Assembly: GCA_026003895.1 (NCBI GenBank)
Contig: BPIC01000002.1
Location: forward strand, 434,001 to 498,000
DNA: 64,000 nt
Source: Dehalococcoidia bacterium
Lineage (GTDB): Bacteria > Chloroflexota > Dehalococcoidia > SpSt-223
Direction: 5' to 3'
The first letter of the stretch is position 1. Every line of letters starts with the position of its first letter. This document shows positions 1-9,020 of the stretch, one piece after another. Both the position numbers and the translations under genes were made by a program. The notes under the pieces were generated by a model. It was not told where the DNA came from, did no database searches, and was given only the letters and a program-made list of their open reading frames with translations.

Positions 1-112
1 GAATGTCGACTTTGACCGCCTCGACACCGGGCTGGGCAGTCAGCGCTTCGGTAATGGCGCGCTCGCAATGCTCGCACGAGATGTCGGGCACCGACAGGAC
101 AACCGTTGACAT
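1..112 (-). CDS. copZ: CopZ-like heavy-metal-binding chaperone (partial, C-terminus beyond window edge)
   Basis: The first 37 residues of a small heavy-metal-associated (HMA) domain protein are visible, beginning MSTVVLSVPDISCEHCERAI. The CEHC motif (CxxC) in the first loop is the Cu(I)-binding site of CopZ/Atx1 chaperones, which carry copper in the cytoplasm to CopA. It is divergent from csoR-copA across a 160 bp region holding CsoR-type operators, so both directions are probably copper-induced. The ATG at 112 is the only plausible start. The rest lies before position 1, so it could instead be the N-terminal HMA domain of a longer protein. Confidence 0.8.
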   Translation of the reverse strand, partial: MSTVVLSVPDISCEHCERAITEALTAQPGVEAVKVDI

Positions 113-190
113 TGTGAACCTCACTGCGGCCCCCTCGCTGGCGGCCAGCTGAGGGAACTATACACCGTTCATGGCGAAAAGAGAAGCCAC

Positions 191-210
191 TATCCCCCGG
201 GGGAGGGGGT
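191..210. promoter_or_regulatory. CsoR-type operator, copy 1
   Basis: GC-rich pseudo-inverted repeat: ATCCCCC (192-198), six-base centre, GGGGGTT-like arm (205-210), with a perfect TCCCCCGGGGGA palindrome at 193-204. G/C-tract dyads with flanking TA/AT are the known operator type of CsoR repressors. It lies directly upstream of the -35 box of csoR. Assignment is by pattern and by adjacency to csoR. Confidence 0.6.
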
Positions 211-238
211 TGACGTTCTCGGGATTGAGCGTTACAGT
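210..238 (+). promoter_or_regulatory. csoR-copA promoter
   Basis: TTGACG (210-215), 17 bp spacer, TACAGT (233-238), giving a good sigma-70-type match. The promoter sits between the two operator copies, so bound CsoR would occlude both its upstream edge and its initial transcribed region. Confidence 0.6.
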
Positions 239-243
239 TTGAT

Positions 244-262
244 ATCCCCCCGGGAGGGGGAT
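244..262. promoter_or_regulatory. CsoR-type operator, copy 2
   Basis: Perfect 7 bp inverted repeat ATCCCCC (244-250) / GGGGGAT (256-262) around a five-base centre, downstream of the -10 box and overlapping the purine-rich region before the csoR ATG at 273. It shares its arms with copy 1, about 51 bp upstream (roughly five helical turns), so cooperative binding on one DNA face is possible. Confidence 0.65.
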
Positions 263-272
263 GGGGTAGATC

Positions 273-539
273 ATGAAACCGGATGTCAAAGCGAACGCCG
301 CCCGCCGCCTCGCGACCATCGAAGGGCACCTTGGCGCGATTCGGCGGATGATCGAAAACGACGAGTATTGCATCGACGTTTTGAAGCAGACCTACGCGGT
401 ACGCCGGGCGATTGAAAAGCTCGAGGCGCAACTGCTCGAAGGTCATCTTCAAACATGTGTCGTTGCGGGCATTGAAGAAGGGCGCACCGACCAGGTCGTC
501 AGCGAGCTTGTTGAGCTGTATGCCCTGAACGCGAAATGA
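273..539 (+). CDS. csoR: CsoR-family copper-sensing transcriptional repressor
   Basis: An 88-residue all-helical protein of the CsoR/RcnR family (DUF156). The C-H-C copper signature is present: Cys33 (EYCID), His58 and Cys62 (GHLQTCV). In the family, Cu(I) binding at these residues across the dimer releases the repressor from GC-rich operators. Two such operators flank its own promoter. It is followed 7 bp later by copA, so the pair forms an autoregulated operon. Cys-His-Cys rather than the persulfide-sensor Cys-Cys pattern favours a copper sensor over CstR, and RcnR would carry a His at the N-terminus. Confidence 0.92.
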   Translation: MKPDVKANAARRLATIEGHLGAIRRMIENDEYCIDVLKQTYAVRRAIEKLEAQLLEGHLQTCVVAGIEEGRTDQVVSELVELYALNAK

Positions 540-546
540 GGCGACG

Positions 547-3519
547 ATGACTTTCCACCGTGATTCAACCAGTGTGACGGCGGCGCGAGAAGCGCACTTC
601 GCTGTCACGGGGATGACCTGCGCGGCCTGCGTCCGGCGCATTGAAAAATCGCTCGGCAAGCTCGAAGGGGTTGCCGCGGCACATGTCAACTTGGCGACCG
701 AACGGGCGACCGTCGTCTACGACCCGGCACTCGTCTCGCTCGATGCCCTCAAGTCGGCTGTCGTAAACGCGGGCTACGGCGTCCGCGACGAGACGGCGGA
801 AGTCACACTGCCTATCACCGGCATGACCTGCGCAGCCTGCGTCCGCCGGGTTGAAAAAGCGCTGAACGCTGTCGAGGGTGTCGCCGCCGCTACCGTCAAC
901 TTGGCAACCGAAAAGGCCACCGTCCGTTTCGACCCGACGCGGGTGGATCGCCAGACCCTCGTTGCTGCTGTCGAAAAAGCCGGCTACGGCGTTGCCGCTG
1001 CGGCACCAGAGGGCCCGGCGGATGCAGGTGGCGAGCTTGTGGATGAGGAGACGCGGCGCCGCGCCCGTGAGTTGCGGATCATGGCGGTGCAGTTCGGCGT
1101 TTCGTTTGCGACCGCTCTCGTCCTGATGGCGATCATGTTTGGCCCGCAGTGGTTGTACCTGCCGTGGTGGCCGTGGTCGATGGAGGACACCTTTCTTTTC
1201 CAGTTCATTCTCGCGACGCCGGTGCTGTTCTGGGCGGGCTGGCGCTTCTACGCAAGTGCCTTCCGAGCAGCCCGCCATCTCGAAGTCAATATGAACACGC
1301 TGGTGACGATCGGCACGCTCGCCGCCTGGGCATACAGTGTGTTTGTAACGTTCTTCACCGACACGATACATCAGGCCGGCATCATGGCCGAGGTGTACTT
1401 TGACAGCGCGGTGATGATCATCTCGCTCATTCTGCTAGGGAAGTTCCTTGAGACGCGGGCCAAGGGACAGACCGCTGGCGCGATCAAGCGGCTGCTTGGC
1501 TTGCAGGCAAAGACGGCGCGAGTGTTCCGCGACGGGCAGGAGATCGATCTGCCGATCAGCGAGGTGCGCGTCGGCGATTTGATTCGTGTCCGTCCCGGCG
1601 AGAAGGTGCCGGTGGATGGCGTCATTATCGATGGGCGCAGTTCCGTCGACGAGTCGATGCTGACCGGCGAGAGCATCCCGGTCGAGAAGACCGTCGGCGA
1701 CACCGTCATCGGTGCGACGTTGAATACGACCGGCACCTTCACCTTTCGAGCAACCAAGATCGGGAGCGACACCACGCTCGCTCAAATTGTCAAGCTCGTC
1801 GAGCAAGCGCAGGGGTCGAAAGCGCCAATTCAACAATTGGCGGACGTCTTCGTCGGGTACTTCGTGCCGATCGTCCTTGTCATTGCGGCAGCGGTGTTTG
1901 CCCTTTGGTATTTCTTTGGGCCGCAGCCCAGCTTCACGCTGGCGCTCGTGGCGACCGTCTCGGTCCTGATCATCGCCTGTCCATGTGCGATGGGCCTCGC
2001 GACGCCAACCGCGATTATGGTTGGCACAGGCAAGGGCGCGGAGAATGGCGTGCTCATCCGGGGCGGCGAAGCCCTCGAAACGGCGCATAAGGTCACCGCG
2101 ATCGTCCTCGACAAAACCGGCACGCTAACGCGCGGCAAGCCGTCGCTGACGGACGTCGTGCCGGCCGAGGGTCACTCCGCCGAGGAGGTGCTGCGGCTCG
2201 CGGCGATCGCCGAAATGGGGAGTGAGCACCCGCTGGCGCAAGCGATCGTCGATCGTGCCCGCGCCGCTGAGCTTGACCTCCTGGCGGACGTTGAGGACTT
2301 TCAGGCCATTCCCGGCCGAGGCGTATCGGTACGGATCGACGGCGCGTCCTTGCTGCTTGGCAACGCTGCCTTGATGGGCGAGCAGGGCGTCACGCTCGGA
2401 GCGCTCGAAGAGCGTTGGACCGAGCTCGCGCAGGCCGGAAAGACCCCTGTCTACTTGGCCCTCAACGGGCAGGCCGCGGGCGTGCTCGCCATCGCCGATA
2501 CGATAAAGCCCGAGGCGCGTGAGGCGGTCGCGGAGCTGAAAGCGCTTGGCCTCGAGGTCTGGATGCTGACTGGCGACAACCGCCTGACGGCCGCGGCGGT
2601 CGCCCGCGAGCTCGGCATCACGAACGTCATGAGCGAGGTGCTGCCCAGCCAGAAGTCCGACAAGGTGATTGCCTTGCAGCAGGCCGGCAAGATTGTTGCG
2701 ATGGTGGGCGATGGGATCAACGACGCGCCGGCGCTCGCTCAGGCCGACCTAGGCATCGCGATCGGCACTGGCGCCGATGTGGCCATCGAGGCCAGCGACG
2801 TCACGCTTGTCGGCGGAGATCTGCGCGGCGTCGTCACAGCAATCGCGCTCAGCCGCAAAACGATCGGCGTGATCAAGAGCAATCTGTTCTGGGCGTTTGC
2901 CTACAACATCGTTCTGATTCCAGTGGCGGCGGGCATCCTGTTCCCCTTCACCGGCGCGATGCTCAACCCGGCGCTGGCGGCGGCGGCGATGGCGCTCTCC
3001 AGCGTCTCGGTTGTGACAAACTCGCTGCGGCTGCGATCGTTCAAAGCGCCCAAGAGCGCCGACGAGATCCGACGCCCGTCGGCGGCGAGCCGCATCCGGG
3101 AGTACGGGTATCTGGTTGCGGTCGCGGCTGGTGCGTTGTTGCTCGCGGCAGGCGGATTTGTTGCAGCCAAGAGCGCCGAGGCGTCGGCCAAAGAGATCGT
3201 TGTCGAGGCAGTTCGGACCGGCGACCCCGCGAAACCGTATGCTTTCATCCCGAACGACCTGCATCTCCACCTTGAAGAAGGGCAGCTTGTGCGCATCGTC
3301 TTCATCAATCGCGATACCCAGTTCCACGACTGGGAACTGGAGGGTGTGCCGAACGCCCACGTTGGGGCGCGCGGCGGCCAGACGGTTGTCTGGACGTTCC
3401 GGGCCCGCGGAAGCGGCGACTACCACGCCGAATGCACCGTGCCGCTCCATGCTGAATACGGGATGACCCAACACATCGAGATCGTCCCGCCCTCCGCCGA
3501 CGAGCGCGGATCAGCGTGA
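547..3519 (+). CDS. copA: Cu+-exporting P1B-type ATPase with C-terminal cupredoxin domain
   Basis: 990 residues. Two N-terminal HMA domains carry GMTCAAC (C25/C28 and C95/C98). The P1B ATPase core follows, with the CPC membrane copper site (C478-P-C480), phosphorylation motif DKTGT (D522), SEHP (H561-P562) and GDGIND (D722). After the usual final helices there is an additional transmembrane segment (about 853-875) and then a ~105-residue domain ending at 990 with type-1 copper ligands: H927, C963, H968 and M973 (C-x4-H-x4-M), as in azurin-like cupredoxins. The extra helix should place this domain outside the membrane, where exported copper would emerge. Usual CopA proteins are 720-850 residues and lack it. 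Start ATG is preceded by GAGG; the stop overlaps the next GTG. Confidence 0.95.
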   Translation: MTFHRDSTSVTAAREAHFAVTGMTCAACVRRIEKSLGKLEGVAAAHVNLATERATVVYDPALVSLDALKSAVVNAGYGVRDETAEVTLPITGMTCAACVRRVEKALNAVEGVAAATVNLATEKATVRFDPTRVDRQTLVAAVEKAGYGVAAAAPEGPADAGGELVDEETRRRARELRIMAVQFGVSFATALVLMAIMFGPQWLYLPWWPWSMEDTFLFQFILATPVLFWAGWRFYASAFRAARHLEVNMNTLVTIGTLAAWAYSVFVTFFTDTIHQAGIMAEVYFDSAVMIISLILLGKFLETRAKGQTAGAIKRLLGLQAKTARVFRDGQEIDLPISEVRVGDLIRVRPGEKVPVDGVIIDGRSSVDESMLTGESIPVEKTVGDTVIGATLNTTGTFTFRATKIGSDTTLAQIVKLVEQAQGSKAPIQQLADVFVGYFVPIVLVIAAAVFALWYFFGPQPSFTLALVATVSVLIIACPCAMGLATPTAIMVGTGKGAENGVLIRGGEALETAHKVTAIVLDKTGTLTRGKPSLTDVVPAEGHSAEEVLRLAAIAEMGSEHPLAQAIVDRARAAELDLLADVEDFQAIPGRGVSVRIDGASLLLGNAALMGEQGVTLGALEERWTELAQAGKTPVYLALNGQAAGVLAIADTIKPEAREAVAELKALGLEVWMLTGDNRLTAAAVARELGITNVMSEVLPSQKSDKVIALQQAGKIVAMVGDGINDAPALAQADLGIAIGTGADVAIEASDVTLVGGDLRGVVTAIALSRKTIGVIKSNLFWAFAYNIVLIPVAAGILFPFTGAMLNPALAAAAMALSSVSVVTNSLRLRSFKAPKSADEIRRPSAASRIREYGYLVAVAAGALLLAAGGFVAAKSAEASAKEIVVEAVRTGDPAKPYAFIPNDLHLHLEEGQLVRIVFINRDTQFHDWELEGVPNAHVGARGGQTVVWTFRARGSGDYHAECTVPLHAEYGMTQHIEIVPPSADERGSA

Positions 3520-4097
3520 CGGTTGACCGAAGGAGTCGCCTGACGGACGGCGCGGATCTCGCGTTTGGCGACGGCCGCGCTCGGATCCTGAGTGGGCGAC
3601 CGGGCTGGATCGTGGACAGAACGGCCTGCGGGCCCTGCACGGCACCCTCTATCAACGGCAAGCGGGCTCCGGTGGGACGACTCACGTGGGCGGGCGCAGT
3701 CGTACTCGCCGGAGTCATTTCAACGGTGACGCTCGGTTGCGTTGGCGGAGGTGGGCAGGCTGTGCCCGCGCCGTCCGCAATTCAGACGGCGGTCGCACGG
3801 CCGGTCCCACCAGCGCACGCCGAGGGAGAGCGGCTGTTCAACCTGCACTGCGCCGGTTGCCACGGCGTACAGGCGCTTGGGACGACCAAAGGTCCACCGC
3901 TGCTCTCGCCGATCTATTTTCCAAACCATCATTCCGACGGAGCCTTTCAGGTCGCCGTGCAGCGTGGCGTCACTCCCCACCATTTCAATTTCGGGCCAAT
4001 GCCACCGATCCAAGGTGTCTCGCCCGATCAGGTGAGCGCCATCACGGGGTATGTCCGGTGGTTGCAGCAACAGACCATCATCGGGTCGGGAGGATAA
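3516..4097 (+). CDS. membrane-anchored or secreted c-type cytochrome
   Basis: A class I cytochrome c domain lies in the C-terminal half: haem-binding CAGCH (residues 112-116) and a probable axial Met in FGPMPPIQ near the C-terminus. Upstream is a hydrophobic export segment ending in ...TLGC, which could be a weak lipobox. The GTG at 3516 overlaps the copA stop (GTGA) but gives about 50 extra residues before the signal; an in-frame GTG at 3672 directly before the hydrophobic stretch is the likelier start from protein architecture, though its ribosome-binding site is weak. Position in the copper operon suggests electron transfer with the CopA cupredoxin or copper oxidation, which is inference. 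Confidence 0.8.
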   Translation: MTVDRRSRLTDGADLAFGDGRARILSGRPGWIVDRTACGPCTAPSINGKRAPVGRLTWAGAVVLAGVISTVTLGCVGGGGQAVPAPSAIQTAVARPVPPAHAEGERLFNLHCAGCHGVQALGTTKGPPLLSPIYFPNHHSDGAFQVAVQRGVTPHHFNFGPMPPIQGVSPDQVSAITGYVRWLQQQTIIGSGG

Positions 4098-4099
4098 GC

Positions 4100-4774
4100 G
4101 TGGGTCGCGTCGCGCGGTATCTCGAAGACGCCGAAGCCTCCTTCGCAGCCCTCTGCGAGGTCATCGAGCGGAGCGATCCGGCAGTATGGAACGAAGCCGA
4201 AGCCGCTGGCGAATGGAGCCTGCGACAGCTCGCCGCTCATGTCTCGGCCAATACGCGCTTTCACGCTGAGCACATCTGGGCGTTCGTCGAGGGGAGGCCC
4301 CGTGCTACCGCCTCCGATTGGATAGCGGAGCGTGACGCCGCGCTTGAAGCAGGTCCAGCGGCGACGGTCGCCTGGATGCGGGCAGACCACGCCGCCCATC
4401 TGCCCGCGCTGCGGGCGCTGACCGACGATCAGCTGCTGATGTCGGGTCAAACGAAGCTCGGTGAACTGACGGTCGAGTACATGCTGCGCCGGTTGAGCTC
4501 CCACGCCCGCCAGCACACCCGACAGGCGAGGCGAATTCGCCAGACAGTCGAGGCGCGTGCCCGCAGCGCGCCCCCGGCCCCGAACTCCCCCGTCCCGCCA
4601 AAGCAAAGCCAAGAAAAAGGAGGAGCGATGGAAAAGGACCCGGTGTGCGGTATGAGTGTTGATCCGAAGACCGCCGCCGCGACGGCCGAGTATCAGGGCA
4701 AGACCTACTATTTCTGTGCCCCGGGCTGCAAGAAAGCGTTCGAGCGCGAGCCGGAGAAGTACCTGAAGCAATAG
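4100..4774 (+). CDS. DinB-family protein in frame with a C-terminal YHS domain
   Basis: GTG start with GGGAGG upstream. Residues 1-150 look like the four-helix DinB/YfiT fold, with the histidine-rich helices typical of its metal site (LRQLAAH, FHAEH, SHARQHTRQ). There is no stop codon before a Pro-rich linker (SAPPAPNSPVPP) and a complete YHS domain (PVCGM...YYFCAPGCKKAF) at the end. Full translation gives a 224-residue DinB-YHS fusion, but a strong internal ribosome-binding site before the YHS methionine suggests that the YHS domain is also, or only, made separately. YHS domains are common beside copper/heavy-metal ATPases and supply Cys ligands. Confidence 0.75.
   Translation: MGRVARYLEDAEASFAALCEVIERSDPAVWNEAEAAGEWSLRQLAAHVSANTRFHAEHIWAFVEGRPRATASDWIAERDAALEAGPAATVAWMRADHAAHLPALRALTDDQLLMSGQTKLGELTVEYMLRRLSSHARQHTRQARRIRQTVEARARSAPPAPNSPVPPKQSQEKGGAMEKDPVCGMSVDPKTAAATAEYQGKTYYFCAPGCKKAFEREPEKYLKQ
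4628..4774 (+). CDS. YHS-domain protein (internal start, 48 aa)
   Basis: ATG at 4628 preceded by AAGGAGGAG at optimal spacing, one of the strongest ribosome-binding sites in the window. The product MEKDPVCGMSVDPKTAAATA... is a complete stand-alone YHS/TRASH-like domain with Cys in PVCGM and FCAPGC, the pattern expected of a small metal-binding protein. It shares frame and stop with the upstream DinB gene, so either two products are made or a stop codon between them has been lost. Confidence 0.7.
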   Translation: MEKDPVCGMSVDPKTAAATAEYQGKTYYFCAPGCKKAFEREPEKYLKQ

Positions 4775-4844
4775 CGGCGGGCTCGCTTGCTTGCCATCTC
4801 GGGGTGAACCGTCGTGTCGAGTGCCGGCAAGCGGCGAACTGGGA

Positions 4845-7160
4845 CTATTCGCGGTAGGCGAGACGGTACAGGTAATAGTAGGTGCCGACGAGCCGGACGT
4901 AGCTTGCCGTCTCGCGATAGGTGATTCGCTCAACGAAGAGGTCTGGATCGAACGCGGAGTTTCCGCCCGTCCAGCGGGGGATTGCGCCGGGACCGGCGTT
5001 GTAGGCGCCCATCGCGAAATAGGCGTTGCCGCCGAAGCGGCGGAGCTGTTCGGCGAGGTAGAACGCACCAAATTCGATGGCGATCTCTGGCCGATAGAGG
5101 TCGGCGACCGTGAAGTTCGTCCGTCCGAGATTGCGAGCGATTCCTTCTCCGGTGGCGGGCATGACCTGCGTCAATCCGCGGGCGTCGGCGACCGAGCGGG
5201 CGTAGCGGTCGTAGACGCTCTCCTGTCGCATCAGTGCCATCAAGAGTGCGGGGTCGACGCCGTGCCGACGGGTCGACTCGTCCACCAATGAGCGATAGGG
5301 CGTCGGCAGCACAAGCTGCAGCAGTTCGCGCGGCACTCCGGCGAGTGATTTGTTCGGCGAAAGCGCGACGAGCTGTTCCCCAGCGTGCGCCGTGGCGCGG
5401 GCAAGGTCCCGTTCGTCCAGCCAAAGGGCGAGCTGATAAAGCGAGATTGGGTCGCGACGCAAGTCCTCGGCAAGATCGCGGAACTCCTCAATCGCGTCTC
5501 GGTAAAAGCCGGCGCGCAGCAGTTCGTCGCCGCGTTGGAACGCTGGTTCGGCGAGCAGGGCCGGACCCGGCCGGCGCATCTCCACTGTCACCGTGATGCC
5601 GGCGAGGGCGCCCACCCACCGGTCGAGCTGAAGGAGCTCGTTTGGATCGTCGGGACGGAACGACGGCCCGGGCGGGACCGGCGCGCTCGGTATCGACTCG
5701 CCGTTGCGGAGTGCTCGGGCGCGGAGGCCGTAGAAATCGACGGGGGCCGCTTGTTCGGCTGCACGCCAATGGGTGTCGGCGGTTCCGCGGTCGCCGCGCC
5801 CCGCCGCCAGCTTGCCGAGCCATAGGTGGGCGGCAGAGGCGATCTCGGGACGGCCAGTGCGAGCCGCCTCGGTCAGCAGCGCTTCGGCGGTGGCAGTATT
5901 CTGCTGCTCGACGAATACGAGCGCGAGGCGCAACCGGGCCTCTTCGCGGCGGCTGCTGGCAGGGAACCCGTCGATCAGCCGGCGGTAGAACGGCGCGGCT
6001 TCTGCGCTTCGGCCCAGCGCCTCGTACATCTGGCCAGCCTGAAAGAGCGCTTCATCAGCGCTCCGCTGGCCCGGGTAGACCGTTGCGGCGCGGTCAAAGT
6101 CGGCGGCGGCGCGATCGGGCGCCCCGAGGTACCGGTGGGAGAGGCCGCGGTGGAGCAGCGCGTCCGCTGCGTTGGGCGAGCTCGGCTCACGATTGAGGAA
6201 GTCGGTGAATGCGGCAATCGCCTCGGCTTCGCGGTCGGCGTGATAGAGGATGATTCCGCGCAAATAGGGGCCGGGATCAGCCCCGAGTTTGGCGCCCTCG
6301 CGCAAAGCCGCCGCCGCCCAGCCAGTTTGTGGGTAGGATCGCATGACCTCGAGGAAGAGGTTCGCTGCCTCCGCTGCGCGGCCGACCTGGGCGAGGGCGA
6401 CCGCTTGCCGGTAGCGCACTTCGGCTTGGTAGGTCGTGCTCTGGGCGAGCGGCGCGATCCGCTGCCAGGTGAGTGCCACGCTCGCGTGGTCACCGAGCTT
6501 GCCGTATACATCCGCGAGCTTCTCGAGTGCGTCGATCGTTGAGATGCGAGCCAATCCCGCGCTCGCAGCGACGTTGAGCTCGGCTGCCGCCTCGGCATAG
6601 CGATCGACGGCGGCCAGCGATTCGCCAATCTCGAGGGCAAGGTAGCCATCGATGGTGTTTGGAGTCGCCCGGTATTCGCGAAACAGCCGGATTGCCTCGA
6701 GATGGTTGCCGACGATCTGGTGCGCCTTGGCGCGGATTCCGGTGGCAGCCAGCCGACGAGGGTCGTCGGGATAGCGTTCGACAAAGTCATCGAGAACCGC
6801 GATTGCCTCAGCGTCCCGGTCATCGAGGTACAGTGCTTCACCGAGCAGGTACCGCGCATCGCGGCTCGTTGGTTCGCGTTCCGGACGGGAGATGACGGCG
6901 CGGTACCGCTCGACGGCCGCGGCATAGCGTCCTTCGCGTTGGAGCGCCATGCCCTCGTTGATCAGCCGCTCTGCTTCATGGTCGCGATCGTCCGATCCAA
7001 CAGCGAGGGTTGCGAGACCATCCGCGAGCCAACCAGTCGCGAGCGGCGGAGGTGGTACCACCGCGAGGAAGGCGACGGCGAGCAGCGGGACGAGCGCAAA
7101 GAGGGCGATGGCCGGGCGAAGGAACGAGCGGACGCGGGAGGACGCAGGCTGCAGTGGCAC
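4845..7160 (-). CDS. lytic transglycosylase with TPR-like repeats (Slt70 type)
   Basis: About 771 residues. An N-terminal hydrophobic segment (ALFALVPLLAVAFLAVV) serves as signal peptide or anchor. A long run of TPR/Slt-type helical repeats fills the middle (for example RYPDDPRR, YPGQRSADEALFQAGQMYE). The C-terminal SLT domain carries the catalytic Glu in MALMRQES, then GLTQVMPAT and AYNAGPG motifs. This family cleaves the peptidoglycan MurNAc-GlcNAc bond, forming 1,6-anhydro ends. I place the start at GTG 7160, which has GGAGA just upstream; a TTG at 7181 is open but lacks a ribosome-binding site. The gene is convergent with the copper operon and divergent from the acyltransferase. Confidence 0.9.
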   Translation of the reverse strand: MPLQPASSRVRSFLRPAIALFALVPLLAVAFLAVVPPPPLATGWLADGLATLAVGSDDRDHEAERLINEGMALQREGRYAAAVERYRAVISRPEREPTSRDARYLLGEALYLDDRDAEAIAVLDDFVERYPDDPRRLAATGIRAKAHQIVGNHLEAIRLFREYRATPNTIDGYLALEIGESLAAVDRYAEAAAELNVAASAGLARISTIDALEKLADVYGKLGDHASVALTWQRIAPLAQSTTYQAEVRYRQAVALAQVGRAAEAANLFLEVMRSYPQTGWAAAALREGAKLGADPGPYLRGIILYHADREAEAIAAFTDFLNREPSSPNAADALLHRGLSHRYLGAPDRAAADFDRAATVYPGQRSADEALFQAGQMYEALGRSAEAAPFYRRLIDGFPASSRREEARLRLALVFVEQQNTATAEALLTEAARTGRPEIASAAHLWLGKLAAGRGDRGTADTHWRAAEQAAPVDFYGLRARALRNGESIPSAPVPPGPSFRPDDPNELLQLDRWVGALAGITVTVEMRRPGPALLAEPAFQRGDELLRAGFYRDAIEEFRDLAEDLRRDPISLYQLALWLDERDLARATAHAGEQLVALSPNKSLAGVPRELLQLVLPTPYRSLVDESTRRHGVDPALLMALMRQESVYDRYARSVADARGLTQVMPATGEGIARNLGRTNFTVADLYRPEIAIEFGAFYLAEQLRRFGGNAYFAMGAYNAGPGAIPRWTGGNSAFDPDLFVERITYRETASYVRLVGTYYYLYRLAYRE

Positions 7161-7214
7161 GATTCTCCACGACAGCGCCAAGGGTGTCTCAACGAGAGGG
7201 CGCCGTTGCCGAGG

Positions 7215-7243
7215 AGTATACCGGCCAACCTGACGTCACTCAA
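7215..7243 (-). promoter_or_regulatory. promoter of the lytic transglycosylase gene
   Basis: On the minus strand: TTGAGT (7243-7238), 17 bp spacer, TATACT (7220-7215). Predicted transcription start is about 7208, leaving a short leader before GTG 7160. Confidence 0.5.
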
Positions 7244-7287
7244 CGGCCAAGGCGAGGCAGTGGTAGGCTTTTGGGGGGAGGAGCGAG

Positions 7288-8247
7288 GTGAGCACGGTCG
7301 TCCCACAGCGAATCCCGCACCGCACTGTCTCCGATCAGGTTGCCCGGCTGACGGCGATCGCCGCCGACGATCTCGTTGATGCGCTCGGCTGGCTTGGCCG
7401 CGGGTGGCTTCGTCCCATCGTCCGGGCAATCGGCCACCGCGCCGCACGGGGGTTCGCCGAGGAGGTCGCCGAGTTCGACCGTCGCGTGGGGAGTGACGGG
7501 CTGGTTGCCGCGTCGCGAGCGCTGCTGACCCGCCACACTCGCGCGGTCGCGGTCTGGGGCCGGGGCAATCTTCCTGTAGGCCAGCCGATCCTTTTCGTCG
7601 CCAACCATCCGGGGCTCACCGATGCCCTTGCCCTCATCGTCGCTATCGCGGACGACTCGCTCATCCTCGTCGCTGCCGATCGGCCGTTCTTTCGCGAGAC
7701 ACCGAATGTGCGCGACTCACTCATTACCGTGCCGGACGACGAACTGGAACGACTGATCACCTTCCGCGCGATACTGCGTAGTCTGGCCAACGGCCGATCG
7801 GTCGCTACCTTCCCGACCGGCGCGATCGAGCCCGATCCTCTCCTTCACGCCGGCGCTTTTGCTGCGGTGACCGGTTGGACCCGTCAACTCGCTGCGGTGC
7901 GCCGGCGGGCGCCGGACTTGGCCATCGTGCCGGTAGCCATCGGCGGCGTTTTGACGAACCGGGCGCTCCGTCATCCCCTTGCCCGCGTGCAACGCTCGCG
8001 AACGCAGCGCGAGCGTGCCGCCGCCATGCTGCAGGTCGTTCTGCGCCCATTGCGGACGAACGAGGTGCGCGTCGCCTTTGGTAGGCCACTACGAGAGCCG
8101 AATGCCCCGTCACTCGCTGATGCCTATCGGTCGTTGGGTGTCGCGCTTGGCACCGACGTCGGTTGGACCACGGTGCTGGACGGGTCGAACCACCCGGCGA
8201 CATCCCGGTGGTGGACGACGAGACCGAGGCGGCCCTCACCAAGCTGA
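7288..8247 (+). CDS. PlsC-like acyltransferase
   Basis: 319 residues with the acyltransferase block I motif NHPGLTD (H-x4-D) following FVAN, and a block III-like FPTGAIEPD. This resembles 1-acyl-glycerol-3-phosphate acyltransferases, which esterify lipids at the inner membrane face, but the substrate cannot be told. Start GTG 7288 has a strong GGGGGGAGGAG upstream. The last ~124 bp overlap antisense with the 3' end of the methyltransferase gene; the residues after about 275 look unconserved and may be an extended tail. Confidence 0.75.
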   Translation: MSTVVPQRIPHRTVSDQVARLTAIAADDLVDALGWLGRGWLRPIVRAIGHRAARGFAEEVAEFDRRVGSDGLVAASRALLTRHTRAVAVWGRGNLPVGQPILFVANHPGLTDALALIVAIADDSLILVAADRPFFRETPNVRDSLITVPDDELERLITFRAILRSLANGRSVATFPTGAIEPDPLLHAGAFAAVTGWTRQLAAVRRRAPDLAIVPVAIGGVLTNRALRHPLARVQRSRTQRERAAAMLQVVLRPLRTNEVRVAFGRPLREPNAPSLADAYRSLGVALGTDVGWTTVLDGSNHPATSRWWTTRPRRPSPS

Positions 8248-9020
8248 GCCTCGCGCTCTGCCAGCCACCGATCCAGCAGCTCCGACGGAACCTCGCCGGC
8301 GAGCGCGGTACGGTGGAAGTTCAGCATCGCCTGAAGCACCACGCGCTCGCCGTTGCGGTAGCGGCCAGCGACGGGGGTCACTCGCCAGTTCGATCCGCCG
8401 GCGACGGCAACCAACCCGCCGGCCGCCCGGATCAATGCCGGAAGCCGGCGGCCAGCGAGGCTGTGCCGCGATCCATCGCGGCCATCCATGGTCACGTGAT
8501 AGGCCGTCTCGATCAGGGTATCGAGGCGACGATCGAGTGGCGGCAGCCAACGAGTCTGGCCATCAAAGGTGAGCGTCAACCAGAAGACGGCGCCCGGCGC
8601 CGCAAGGGCGCGTAACATCGGAACAGCCTCATTCAAGTCGAGCAGATCGAGCACGTGATGCGCGAGGACAAGATCGAATTGACCGGCCTCCGTTTTGGCA
8701 GCGTCGGCGAGTGATTGGCAGGCGAATCTGACCGTCACCCCGCGCTGCGCCAGTTCTTTCCGCCTCGACGCGAAGGCGGTCTCGGCTGCCGCGGTCATCG
8801 CTGGGTCGACGTCCAGCGCGAGAATGTCTGCTGGCCGTCTTTCGCCGATCAACCGCCAGCGGAGCAACCGGTCAACCATCGTGCCGATTCCGGCGCCGAC
8901 TTCGACAACGCGAAGCGAGGTTCGCCCCTGCAAGGCTCGGCGTACCCACGCCAAGACGCGGCGATTGAGCGCCCGGTCGTCCAGTGCTACCTTCGCCGAG
9001 AGATAGGCGGTCCGGTCTAT
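8124..9020 (-). CDS. class I SAM-dependent methyltransferase, last gene of the pterin-type operon
   Basis: Rossmann methyltransferase with motif I VVEVGAGIGTMV, acidic post-I ALDVDP, and a FDLVLAHHVLDLL motif IV-like strand. No ATG, GTG or TTG sits near the expected N-terminus: the frame enters from inside the preceding gene, the first internal candidate (TTG in RRVLAW) would remove N-terminal residues, and an ATA at 9020-9018 overlaps the preceding stop as ATAG with AGGAAGG six bases upstream. I mark the ATA as provisional start. The substrate is unknown. The final 124 bp overlap the convergent acyltransferase gene. Confidence 0.7.
   Translation of the reverse strand: MDRTAYLSAKVALDDRALNRRVLAWVRRALQGRTSLRVVEVGAGIGTMVDRLLRWRLIGERRPADILALDVDPAMTAAAETAFASRRKELAQRGVTVRFACQSLADAAKTEAGQFDLVLAHHVLDLLDLNEAVPMLRALAAPGAVFWLTLTFDGQTRWLPPLDRRLDTLIETAYHVTMDGRDGSRHSLAGRRLPALIRAAGGLVAVAGGSNWRVTPVAGRYRNGERVVLQAMLNFHRTALAGEVPSELLDRWLAEREAQLGEGRLGLVVHHRDVAGWFDPSSTVVQPTSVPSATPNDR

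Noticed and set aside
565-2088. Long open frames antisense to copA (for example 565-1371 and 1435-2088 on the minus strand)
   Set aside because: Arg/Asp/His-rich translations without any motif, mirroring the high third-position GC of copA; typical GC-rich shadows.
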